Shown: in pieces, positions 46,456 through 58,400 of the stretch
Layout: each line of letters starts with the position of its first letter
How positions within the stretch are numbered: position 1 is the stretch's first letter
Assembly: GCA_009760885.1 (NCBI GenBank)
Contig: CM019696.1
Coordinates: 40,986,267-41,050,266, forward strand
Reading direction: 5' to 3'
From: Achatina immaculata
Taxonomy: Eukaryota; Mollusca; Gastropoda; Stylommatophora; Achatinidae
DNA: 64,000 nucleotides
Position numbers and translations under genes: made by a program
The notes under the pieces: model-generated
The model's input: the letters and a program-made list of their open reading frames with translations, nothing else
Told to the model about the DNA's origin: nothing
The model's database searches: none

Positions 46456-49400
46456 CTGGAAACAAACAAAGATGCAACAATCAGAAATGAAATGGCACAA
46501 GAAAACTTGATTATTTGGGATTTAATTAACAGTACACTAAATAAATTATAGTAATCTTCTAATGGCACTTTTCAGCTCTGAAGACAGTTTTGAAGCCTGT
46601 ACATCTTAGATCTAATCTTTTCTGAAGACAGTTTTGAAGTAGGTATATCTTAGAGCTAATCTTTTCTGAAGACAGTTTTGAAGTAGGTATATCTTAGAGC
46701 TAATCTTTTCTGAAGACAGTTTTGAAGTAGGTATATCTTAGAGCTAATCTTTTCTGAAGACAGTTTTGAAGTAGGTATATCTTAGAGCTAATCTTTTCTG
46801 AAGACAGTTTTGAAGTAGGTATATCTTAGAGCTAATCTTTTCTGAAGACAGTTTTGAAGTAGGTATATCTTAGAGCTAATCTTTTCTGAAGACAGTTTTG
46901 AAGTAGGTATATCTTAGAGCTAATCTTTTCTGAAGACAGTTTTGAAGTAGGTATATCTTAGAGCTAATCTCCTAGCACTTGTGTCCCTCGTCATCAGTTT
47001 TAGCCAGATGATGCTCCACACATACATAGAGTCACTTCTTTATGGCTCAGTCTTTTGTTAGCTCTCCTAGTCCCATCCATCTTTGTCCTTGGGTGGTGAT
47101 CAGCTGAGCCAGAGTTCTCATTTGGTGGTTTGGAACCTGCTGTGGGGATCTGTGACAAAAACTAAAATGTTTATTGCTATTTTTTTTTTAACTACATTAT
47201 TGTCATTTTGAAAAGTCACCAAGTTTGCGCTGTGTTTTTTAATGTAGTGTAGTGTTTATTCATTAAAGGTTATCGACATTTTCTGACAAAAATTATTTTG
47301 CATTTAAAGCACATAGCTATCATAAGGATATGAAACTTGTGCAAAGTATGGGGGTCTGTGGCCTGGATTTTGAAACAGCAGGGGGTCCATGGCCTTTTGT
47401 TAATTGGGAACCGCTGGGCTAAGCAATCACAGTCCAGTACATCCTGCAGTGTCTTGCAGGAAGCAACAAATTCTCTCCACCTCTTATGGTCTGGAGTCAA
47501 CCTTTTTTTTTTTTTTTCTGTGCCCCAGTTGTGCTGCATGCTACTCACTTCTGCTTCTACAGTTCTCCACCAATTAGCCTTTGGTCAGCCCCTCTTTCTT
47601 TTTTCCCTCGGGTGTCCATCACATGGCGTTTTAGTGATATTGCTGGGGTCTCTTTGGAGCACATGATCTATCCATTTCCAGGGTTTTTTTTTTTTTTTTT
47701 TGCTGTTATGACATGCATATCTTCTAATTTACATTGACCAAGCAAATCTGTAATATTTATTGTTTGTGACCAATAAATATTCAAAATCTTTCTGAAGCTG
47801 ATTGTGTGAAAGTAGTCCTCTTAGTTGATGGAAAAAATCTCTCAAGGATGACTAACAAATATCCCTTGGATGGAAAAGGAGAATTTCATTTTATACTCAT
47901 TTCACAAAGCTGACTAGCAAAGTCATATAATCAAACTGACTTCTTATATCCTATTTTTCAGATAAGAAACAGAAAGGCTAATTATAGGGATATGGTTTAG
48001 GATAGCTGAAATATATATCAATCAGTAAAAAATTTGAAGAAGTGGAGAGTTTTGAATATCTTGGATCATTACTAATAATGGAGATACAATGAGGGAAATT
48101 AAAAGGAGGACAGCTATTGCTCTTCAGAAAATAAAACAACTAAAGAACCTGTGGAGAGGAACAGACATAACTACAAAAATAAGATTTTTAAAGGTATGCA
48201 TCTTTCCCATCGCAACATATGCCTGTGAGACCTGGACACTTAATAAAACAGCTAAGAAACACATAAATGCCTTCGAATGTAAATGCTACAGAAGAGTTCT
48301 TCAAATATCATGGACACAAGAAAGAACAAATATATCCATACTACAAGAACTTAATATTGAAGAAGGTTGGCTAGTAAGGAAGATTAAACAAAGAAAACTT
48401 AAATATTTTGGACACATTAAACGTCATGATAATTTAGAGAAGACGATCTTGGAAGGATACATAATGGGAAAAAGAGAGAGGAAGACCAAGGCAAAGATGG
48501 CTGCAAGATATCGTTGATAATCTGCAAATGGATGCATCAGCAGCAGGGCATCTTGCTTACAACTGAGGCCTACAGGAGAACTGTTAGGGAGGCAAAGTTC
48601 CTCCAGGGACATGCAAATGACTGACTAACTGACTGGTAAAGTGACAAATCATGGTGTGTGTATTTCATCATTCATTTTCATTTATTTGCATGTCCCTTGC
48701 GGAATTTTGCTTCCCTAACACCATTCCTGTAGACCTCTCGATAAATTTCATTGTTTTTTGTAATTCATGTATGGAACCATAGAGCTTATCTTCTTTAGTG
48801 GTTTCACTCTCTCTCTCTCTCTCTGAACCTTAAGTGCCCAGGGCACATGGGGCTTCCGCAAGGGTTTTCCACAAATGCCTGTCTTTCGCCTTTTTTTCTG
48901 CTCTTGCCCAGGTGAGCCCTCTATTGCTCAACATCCTTTCTGTTGTTCTTCTCCATGTCTCTTTTGGTCTACCCTTACTTCTGCTCCCCTGTGGTGTCCA
49001 TCTTAGTGCTATTTTTGGTAGTGAGTTGTCAGTCATTCGGAGCACATGTCCCAACCATCGCCAGCGTCTTTCCTCAATAATTGTTGTCAGTGGTTTCATC
49101 TGCATTTCTGCCAATAAGATGTTATTTCTTATGGTGTTTGGCCAAAATATTTTTTTAATTCTACGTAAACATTTAGTCTGGAAAGAATTCAACTTGTTTT
49201 CTATGGTTTTGGTGATTTTCCAGCATTCACTTCCGTAGAGTAGTACACTTAGAACATTACTCTTAAATATCCTGATTTTCATATTTATGCTTAGTTTATT
49301 TGATTTCCATATATTCTGTAGCATTGCAAAAGCCTGGTTTGCTCTAGTAAGTCTGCTGTTGATGTCCTCTGTGCTGTCTCCATTTTCTACTACTCTGCTG

Positions 49401-52400
49401 CCAAGGTATACAAATTCGTTAACTTCCTCCACTAACTTGTTATCTACTCTGAGTACATTTCTGTTGTTCACATTTTGCTTCATTAACTTTGTCTTTCCTA
49501 CATTGATCTTTAGTCCTATGTTGTTTGCATTCTGGGTTAACTTGTTATTTTATCTTGCATATCTTTGTGACTGCTTGATAATAGACAAATGTCGTCCGCA
49601 AAGTCAAGGTCCTCCAGCACTGTGTCAAGGGTCCATTGTAATCCTCTGCGTTTGTCTGATGTTGCCTCCTTCATTAACCAGTCTACTGCCAAGATAAATA
49701 ATGTTGGTGATAGTACACATCCCTGTTTCACTCCTGTTTGTACCCTAAAGCTGCTGGAGGTATGTTCTCCACAGATAACTTTGCACTGAAAACCCTCGTA
49801 TAGGGCTTTGATTACATTAACTATTTTATGGGGGAGGCCATGCCATCTTAGGATTTTCCACAGTGCATCTCTGTTGACACTGTCAAAGGCTTTCTCAAAA
49901 TCTATGAATAATGCATATGTTGTGCTATGCCACTCATTTGCCTGTTCTAATATTTGTCTAAGTACAAATATATGGTCTATGCATGATCTTCCTTTCCTAA
50001 ATCCTGCCTGCTCTTTCCGAAGTTTTTCCTCAAGTGTTGGTTTCACTGGGCCAGTAATAATTTCTCAGTGTCTCGTAGTTGGTGCAGTTTTGTAGGATAT
50101 GTTCCACAGTCTGTGGCACCTGAGCACATGTACAAAGATTCATTCATTCCTTTGCATGTCCCTTGCGGAACTTTGCCTCCCAAACAGCACTCCTGTAGGC
50201 CTCTCGGTTGTGAGCAAGATGGCCTGCTGCTGCTGCATCCATTTCCAGATCATCATCGATGTCTTGCAGCCATCTTCATTTCGGTCTTCCTCTTTTTCTT
50301 TTTCCCATTATGTATCCTTCCAATACGGTCTTCTCTAAATTATCATGACGTTTAATGTGGCCAAAATATTTAAGTTTTCTCTCTTTAATCCTCTTTACTA
50401 GCCAGCCTTCTTCAATATTAAGCTCTTGTAGTATAGATATATTGTTCTTTTTTGTGTCCACGATATTTGGAGAACTCTTCTATAGCATTTACATTCAAAG
50501 GCATTTATGTGCTTCTCAGCTGTTTTGTTAAGTGTCCAGGTCTCACAGGCATATGTTGCGATAGGAAAGATGCATGCCCTTAAAAATCTTATTTTTGTGG
50601 TTCTGTCTGCTCCTCTCCACAGATTCTTTATTTGTTTTACTTTCTGAAGAGCAATGGATGTCCTCCTTTTAATTTCCCTCATTGTATCTCCATTATTAGT
50701 TAGTAGTGATCCAAGATATTCAAAACTCTCCACTTCTTCCAGTTTTTCCTCATTGATACATATTTCAGTTGCCTTGTTTGTTTTGTCAGTTGTCATCAAT
50801 TTAGTTTTCTTTGCATTAAGATAGAGGTTCTGCTCTTCGCTGTTCTTGCGGACTGACATAATTAGTTTTTCCATTCCTTCTTGTGTTGTGGACAGCAATA
50901 CTGTGTCATCAGCATATCTAATCTCTGGTATTTCATAACCTCCAACTGTTATGGCATCGTAATATTCTTTGTCTACATCTTCTCTAACATTCCTCATTAT
51001 ATTTTCAGTATACAAGTTAAATAAGTAGGGTGACAATATGCACCCCTGACGGACCCCTTGTTTTATGTCAAACCAAGTTGTTGTTTCACCATTTATTCTT
51101 ACTGCTGCTTGTTGGTCTAAATACAGCAGTGATGTTAATTGTATCAAATGTGTTGGAAATCCCATTTTTTCCATTATTTCCCAAAGTTTCTGGTGTTGTA
51201 CACAATCAAATGCCTTTGAGTAGTCTATAAAGGATAAATATAGATTCACATTAAACTCCCTGCATTTCTCTATTATTAATCTTAGATTGAATATATGATC
51301 TCTTGATCCTCTTCCTTGCCTGAAGCCAGCTTGGACCATATTGACTTCTTCTTCTATTTTCTTTCGAAGTCTACCCATTATGATTTTTAACAGAATTTTA
51401 CTGGCATGACTAATCAGGGCAACAGTTCTGTAGTTGGTGCATAATTTCAGGTTACCCTTTTTTGGCAGTGGTATGAATACAGTTCTTTTCCATTCTTTTG
51501 GCCAAATACCTGAATGCCATATCTTTTTACATAGTGCATGATAGATTGTTGCACACTCCTTTCCTCCTGCTTTAATAAATTCAGCGGTTATCTCATCACA
51601 TCCTGGTGATTTACCATTTTTCAGACTCTTATTGCCCATAAAACTTCTTCCATTGTCGGCTCGGGTTCTTTCTCCTCCAATAATAATTCACACTGTTGAT
51701 TTCTGCTTCCACAGTCGGTTGTTTCATACATTCTTTTGCAATATTCCTTCCATCTTTCCAGAATTTCCTCTGTCTCTGTCAGGGTATTCCCCATCTCATC
51801 ACAAATTACATTTAGCTTAGGTGTGACATTTCTCGTCAATGTCTTCATTTCTTTAAACATTTCACTATCTCTTCCACACCTCTGATGTTCTTCTATTCTT
51901 TCACAACAATCTTGTATGTATTGTTTTTTGTCTTTTCTTATGTTTCTTCGTACTTCTTTTGTTAAAGTTTTATATTTATCTTTGTTGTTGTTTGTCACTC
52001 TCCATTGCGTCTTCATTTCTCTACATTGTTTTATCAGTACAAAGATTAGTAGTACCAAATTAAACTTTGTATACATATGACTTTCGGAGTCGGCTGTGTC
52101 CTGCTCAGATACGGAAAATGGTGACATGTTCCTTTCTGTTTAGCATGTGATAGTCATCATGTGGTGGTGTTTGTGGCTTCCTGTAGGTTTTTATCATGCT
52201 TTTCTTCTGATTATAGGTGATTGGTATGTCTGGTTGCTCCATTTCAGTGCTCTCTTTGGCCAGATGGTCAGCTTTCTCATTGCCTGGTATCCCACAGTGG
52301 GAGGGACTCTACTGCAAAGTGACTCCGTGTTGTAAGCCAGTTTTTGACAAGGCATCCTTAAGGTCTGGTAGTTTGTTGCTCTGAAGAGCTTCCAATACTG

Positions 52401-55400
52401 ATCTTGCATCTGTGAGAATTACTACAGGGCACATATCAATTCTGGAGTCTGATAGTTTTTCAACTGCAGCAATAATTGCCCTAACTTCTGCATCATAGTT
52501 GTTGCAGTATTTTCCAGTGGGTATGGAAATCTTGTCAGTGGTGTTGTTTGGATATTCAATATGTGCTCCTGCCCCTCCATTCTTTATGGCATTGCGTGCA
52601 GATCCATCTGTATATACACGTTTCCAGGTGTCACGTGGATATTTGTCATCTAGCACACTAAGTGTGGCTGTTGATCTTACAAGACTTCTTTGCATCTCAC
52701 CATTCTGCACATGTTTCACTTCAGTCTGAATAGTTATTTGTATATAATCTGCTTCTTTCCATGGTGTATGCTCTGGAACAGATGATAATGGAGCGACTAC
52801 AGTTGGAAGGTCAGGTATAAGTTTACGCATACGCTTGGCCTGATGAATGAAGCTGCTTCTTTTAAGTCATCTTAGTGCCAAGTTATTGAATCTCTTCTTC
52901 AGGTGATGGCGTACAGAGCTGAGGAATTTCTCTCCCAAGGTCATGACCTTTGTGTCTCTACATTCTTTTAGTGCTTGAACATCAACTATTTTCTACATTT
53001 CTACTATTGGTGTGGACCTCATGGCACCTGTGATAATCCGTAGTGACTGATTTTGAACCTTGTCTAGATTATGCAGCGTAGTGTTTGATGATGTGCACCA
53101 AGATGTTGAGCCATATTCTAAATGTGGTAGAATACTTTGCTGATATACATTCTTGAGGACTCTTTCACTAGCTCCCCATGTGGTTCCACTCAATTTTCTT
53201 AATATGGCTAGTTTTCTTCTGGCTTTTGCTTCTGCACTGTTGATGTGTTGCTTCCAGGTCACTTTTGAGTCACGAGTCACTCCTAAGTAAGTGGGTTGGT
53301 TGTCCAAGGATATTTCATTTACAAAGATCTTGCCTGCTTTCTGTTTAGATGAGAGAGTGAACAGAGTGGTACTTGATTTCTCTGTGTTGATACTTACACA
53401 CCATTTGTTTGTCCATGATGTCAAGATGTCTGCTGCTCTTTGGAGTCTCTGTGTAGCAACTGTTGCGTATTCATCTGTACACCACATGACCAGATCATCT
53501 GCATACAGTGCCACTTTGATTCCATAGGGAAGTTCCTTGACTAGGTCATTAATGAATACCAGGAATAATGTAGGTGAAAGGACTCCTCCTTGATTTTCTG
53601 TACTGTAGTACTGCCTAAATCCTGCTTATTGTGGAATGAGAAGGTTTTCACTTTCTAGATACCATTTTAGCCTCAGGTCAATGATGCATTCCATCGTTTT
53701 GCAGAAGCAGCTAGTGAGACTGATTGGCCTGTAGTTGGAGGCAGTATCACTATTTTTCCCTGTATTTAGCAATGGTATCATGCTTGCTTCCTTCCAGATT
53801 TGTGGTAACTTACCTGTGCTCCAGCACATATTGAAAATATCCAACAGCTTTCCCATTGCTGCCATTCCCAGGTTCTTGATCATTTTATTGGACACTCCAT
53901 CTGGACCTGGTGATTTCCTTGATTTCAGTTTATTGACGTCTAGGTCTAACTCGCTGCATGTGATTGGTGCATCTATGACCTCCACTTTTCTGACTTGTTC
54001 CTCTTCTTTCTATGGGTCATTGCCCACTGTATCCTCTTTCTCTGGATGGATATCAATGTTGCAGTCTTGTGCAAACATGCGAGCAAAGTGATCTATTACC
54101 TGCTTACCATTAAGAGTTTTCCCACCCTCTCTTAGTGTAATCTTTGAATTCTTCCAGTACTCTCATTGTTTAACTGTTTGATTAGTTTCCACAGTTTTCT
54201 TCCATCCTTTTCAAAGTTTAGGGACTCTGTTTTCTCTCTCCAATTTTCCCGTCTGGCTTGCAGCTTGGCTCTCTGAAATTTGGCCTTAGCATGTTGGTAA
54301 TTATTGTGGTGTTCTTGGTATGGTCTATTTTCTGCTTGCTTTCGAGCTTTTTCCACATCATCATGGAGTTTTCCCAGCTCATTAGACCAGTATGGTTTAT
54401 AGTCCCTACAAGCTCCTCTGGGAATGGTTTCACGGGTGGCCTGAAGGATACAAGCATTGAATTCCTTCACTATGCTGTTAATATCCTTACCTTCTATGGA
54501 CAGCTGTCCCACCAGGATACGATGTCTGTACACTGTCCAGTTTGCTTTTTTATAGTTCCATCTGGGGAGAGGGCTACTGGTGTTAAGGAGTTCATTTTCT
54601 ATTGTCAGGAAGACTGGTTGATGGTCGCTACCTCCAAGTTGTTTCCCAACTTCACATGTAATGTTCCACTTCAGGTCTGGAGAGTGGAATGCCAGATCTG
54701 GTGTTGAGGTTGTATGCCAAGCCCTTGAGTAAAATGTTGGGGATCCATTGGCTGGTTCATCAGGATAAGTCCATTATCATCCTGTCAGCTCTCAACTTCC
54801 TCTCCTCTCTTATCTATGTGGTCATAGCCCCAGCTCTGGGAATGGCTGTTAAAATTGTCACAGATCATCAGTCTCTCTTTGTGTGGGATTGTTTCTAGAG
54901 CAAGCGGGCGGTCATTAGGACAGTAATAGATAAGGAGGTGGAAGTCTGTATTACTGGTTTTTAGATGGATCATCTGGTATTCAGCTCCTTCCATGTACAC
55001 TCCCACCTGACATGCACTGATGTTATTCTTAACAAGTGTGAGTACTCCTCCTTTTCTTCTGTCCTGTCGGTCTGATCTACAACACTGGTAGCCTCTGATT
55101 TTAAAGGTGGCATCTTTAGTTAGATGTGTCTCCTGTATGCAGCATATACTTACCTGCTCTGCAAAGAGTATGTTCTCTAGTTCCACCTTTTTGCTATAGC
55201 CATCTCTAACACTGCTGACACCCTCAGCATTCCACTGCAGTATTTTAAGTTCTTGCTTTTTGGCAGGTTTCTTCCATTGTATTTTTTGGCCAGTAGCTCT
55301 ACTCTCATGTCTCCTGGCTCCACAAGACGAACTGAGAGGACCTCCAGTAGTATTGGGTGGACCCTTTCAAGGCAGGGGGCCCGGCACTGCACCTGCCTGG

Positions 55401-58400
55401 TTAGTCTTCACAGGGCAAGCACCATGTTTGAAAATTGCAGATAGAGACACTTCATTAGCGATAATGCGTGTTACTCTGATTTTTGTGATGCACCTTTTGG
55501 CTGGGTACCTCCGACTTCAGCACCTTTCCTTGCTAGGGCAGACTGTGGTCTTGCTCGGACTGCCATGAAGACAATAGTGTAGGCCAGCCTGGCCAAAACT
55601 TTGTTTTCCAGCCTCTGGTGGCTGTACTTAAGTCTCTTCTCCATGTCAGATGGTTTTGAAACAGTTCCACAAAGACACTCTGACTTTGGGATGAGGAATC
55701 TGATGAGTGCTTCAATGATATCCATTCCCTGCCACCAGTAGTCTACTGGCTCTGTTTTGTTTACATCATTCTGATAGCCATTTGTTGTAAAGACCTGTGG
55801 GCTTATCATGTCCTAGATTCATTGGTTTCACACCAGACTTCCCTCATCCCCACCAGAGATCTCCATATCCCCATCCGTCCACCAGCCTGACATTACATTT
55901 TTAAAATATAACAATTACAATTAATGTTGACTGCTACAAGTTTCTGGGCTACAGATGTAGGTCAGAGTTTTTAAGCAAACAGATCTATGTTCCCTGTCTC
56001 ACAAACACTATGTTAAGATAAGTATGCTCTTAACACAATTGTTCCCATGGGGGTCCTTAAGTCTGAGGATTCTATCACTTACTGGATTGTAACCTAGTAA
56101 TATTTTTGTCCAAGTAAAAAGCCACTCCATTCTTTCCTCCTAATTCTTCACTAGAGTATATAAAGATATTCTCGCTCTTGAAGTGTCCTGATCTTTTCCA
56201 TTGATGTTCACAGATTCCCAAAATGTGTATCCCCGTTCTTTTCATCTCATCACTTATTATTTGATACTTTCCCTCATACATACTTCTTACATTCCATGTT
56301 CCTACGCTTATTTTTATTTTTAGTTTGATGCAGGGGTTTTCCTTAGTAACACCGTCAGGATTTTGTCCGTCATCACAATTACTAGTACTGACCTCTGTCT
56401 CACACTCTTCCCCAGTGTTAAAATTAGATCTATCTGGCCTGGGGGCCTCACCACCAGATCTTTTTCCTATTTGACTTTCCATGTTACTGTTTGGGTTTCT
56501 TGGTATATTTCCAGAAGGTAGTTTACCACTGCTTTCCTTCCAGACAGTGACTGTACTAGTCAAGTGATCGTAGCCATTGTCCCTACATTGAGATCATCTG
56601 CCTACCATCATATAATGGTGACCATAACCAACATTATCTGCTGGCTGCTCTCCTATTCCATCCACCACCTGCTCACATGGCTTCACGTCACCCTCTCTAT
56701 CTCTCTCTCTCTGGATCCTCTATTTTGATTCCTATATCACTTCATCAACTTTTCTAGATGTGTTTCTTCCCTTTTCCTTGAATTTTTCAACAGTTATCAA
56801 ATTATCTGTTCTCTTCTCATGATATGTCAGGTAGATAGAGGTGTATGGTGCAGTTTTACAAAGTGAGGGAATGAGTGAGTAAGGTGAGAAAAAAAATGAA
56901 TAGAAAGTATGAGAATGTGTAAATGAAAAACATACAACATCTGATATTTCGGCGTGAGCCTTACTCGAGGATACATGCATAACAAGACAAAAACATGAAG
57001 AACTTATCTGAATGTGTCTTCCTCCAAGTAAAAAACAGAAATGTGTGTAGTAGAAGGGAGAAGGAAAGACCACGCTGCCACCAACAACAAAAGATGCCAG
57101 ATAGAGCCAATCGTAAAGAAGAGGTGGAGAGAGAGGAGGAGAACAAGTGGGAGAAAGGGATGGGGGGAAGGCAATAGAAACATGATAGCCGCTAGAGGTG
57201 TCAGGGGAAAGAGGGGAGGGAAAAGGGGACGTGGAGAGATAATGAATGAAGAACATAAACACCTGCAGGGAGAAAATATGAAACTGGTGAATAGGACAAG
57301 ACCCTAAAGACACCAATATGTTGGCAGAGAAGAAAATAGGGTGGTGGTAGGGAGGGGTAGCATAGAAAAAGAAAGTAGAGTTTTAAAAAAAAAATGGGCC
57401 ATTGGAAAAATAAAGAAGTTACAGAAAGCTGAAGACATTGTTAATTCTAGCTGGGTGGAGACAGCCAGTCTGGAAAATAAGGCGCTGTTCTAGGACCCTC
57501 CAAGATTGTACATCAGCAGAACAAAAGTGGATCGCACTAATAGAAATGTCCTGTTTAGCCTTGTGGTTGCTAAGGCAAAAATGTTTAGCCACAGGTGTCC
57601 AGGCCTCTTAGAAATATCATTGAGATGCTGGCGAAATCGATCTCTTAACCGTAAGCCAGTCTCCCTTATGTACTTCAAACCGCAACGTTTGCACATGATA
57701 GCATAAATAACATTCCGTGAAGTACAGGTGAAACCCTCCTGAACTGATAATGTGGACTTAGGGAAGGAGATCTGGCTGGCCTCGACAACAAATGGACAAG
57801 TGTCACATCTACGGCGTCCGCAACGTCTGGTACCATAAAAAATGTCATCTGTCTTAAGATGACTACGAATTAAAAGGTCCCTGAGGTTCTTGTCCCGTCT
57901 GTAGGCCACCAATGGGGGTTCCCCAAAAAGTTCACATGTCTCAGGCTCGGTCTGGAGGAGATGGAGATGGCGAAACGGTACGTTTTTAACTGCCAAGCTA
58001 TGAGGGTAGTACGTGAGTACTAGTTTCACTCTGTCCGAGCTACAGTGCGGTTTAGGGGTGAGGGCTTGTTGCCACAATATATGGCTAATGCGGTTCCAAG
58101 ATAACAAGAGAACATGTTCTGGATAGCCGGGTTAATGGAAGAAATCTAGCATTTTCTGGCCTTGATCCTGGAAATCCAAATCCTCATTATACAAACGTCG
58201 CAACCTAAGAAGCTGGGAAAAAGGAATAGAGAGATTGCGTCTTTTGTTCAGAAAAAACTTGACAGCCTGAAGTCCCTGATCACACGGGATGGATGTGTAT
58301 AAAGATACTATATCAAGGGTGAAGATACGGTAGGTGTGACCAGGCAGGAGTGTAAGGGTCTCAAAAGCAGTGAGAGCATGATTGGTGTCCTTAAGATAAG

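Noticed and set aside
56732..57316. 194-codon minus-strand frame rich in Ser, Phe and Pro
   Set aside because: Low-complexity reading of a purine-rich strand in the 3' non-coding region of the Penelope-like element; no conserved motif.
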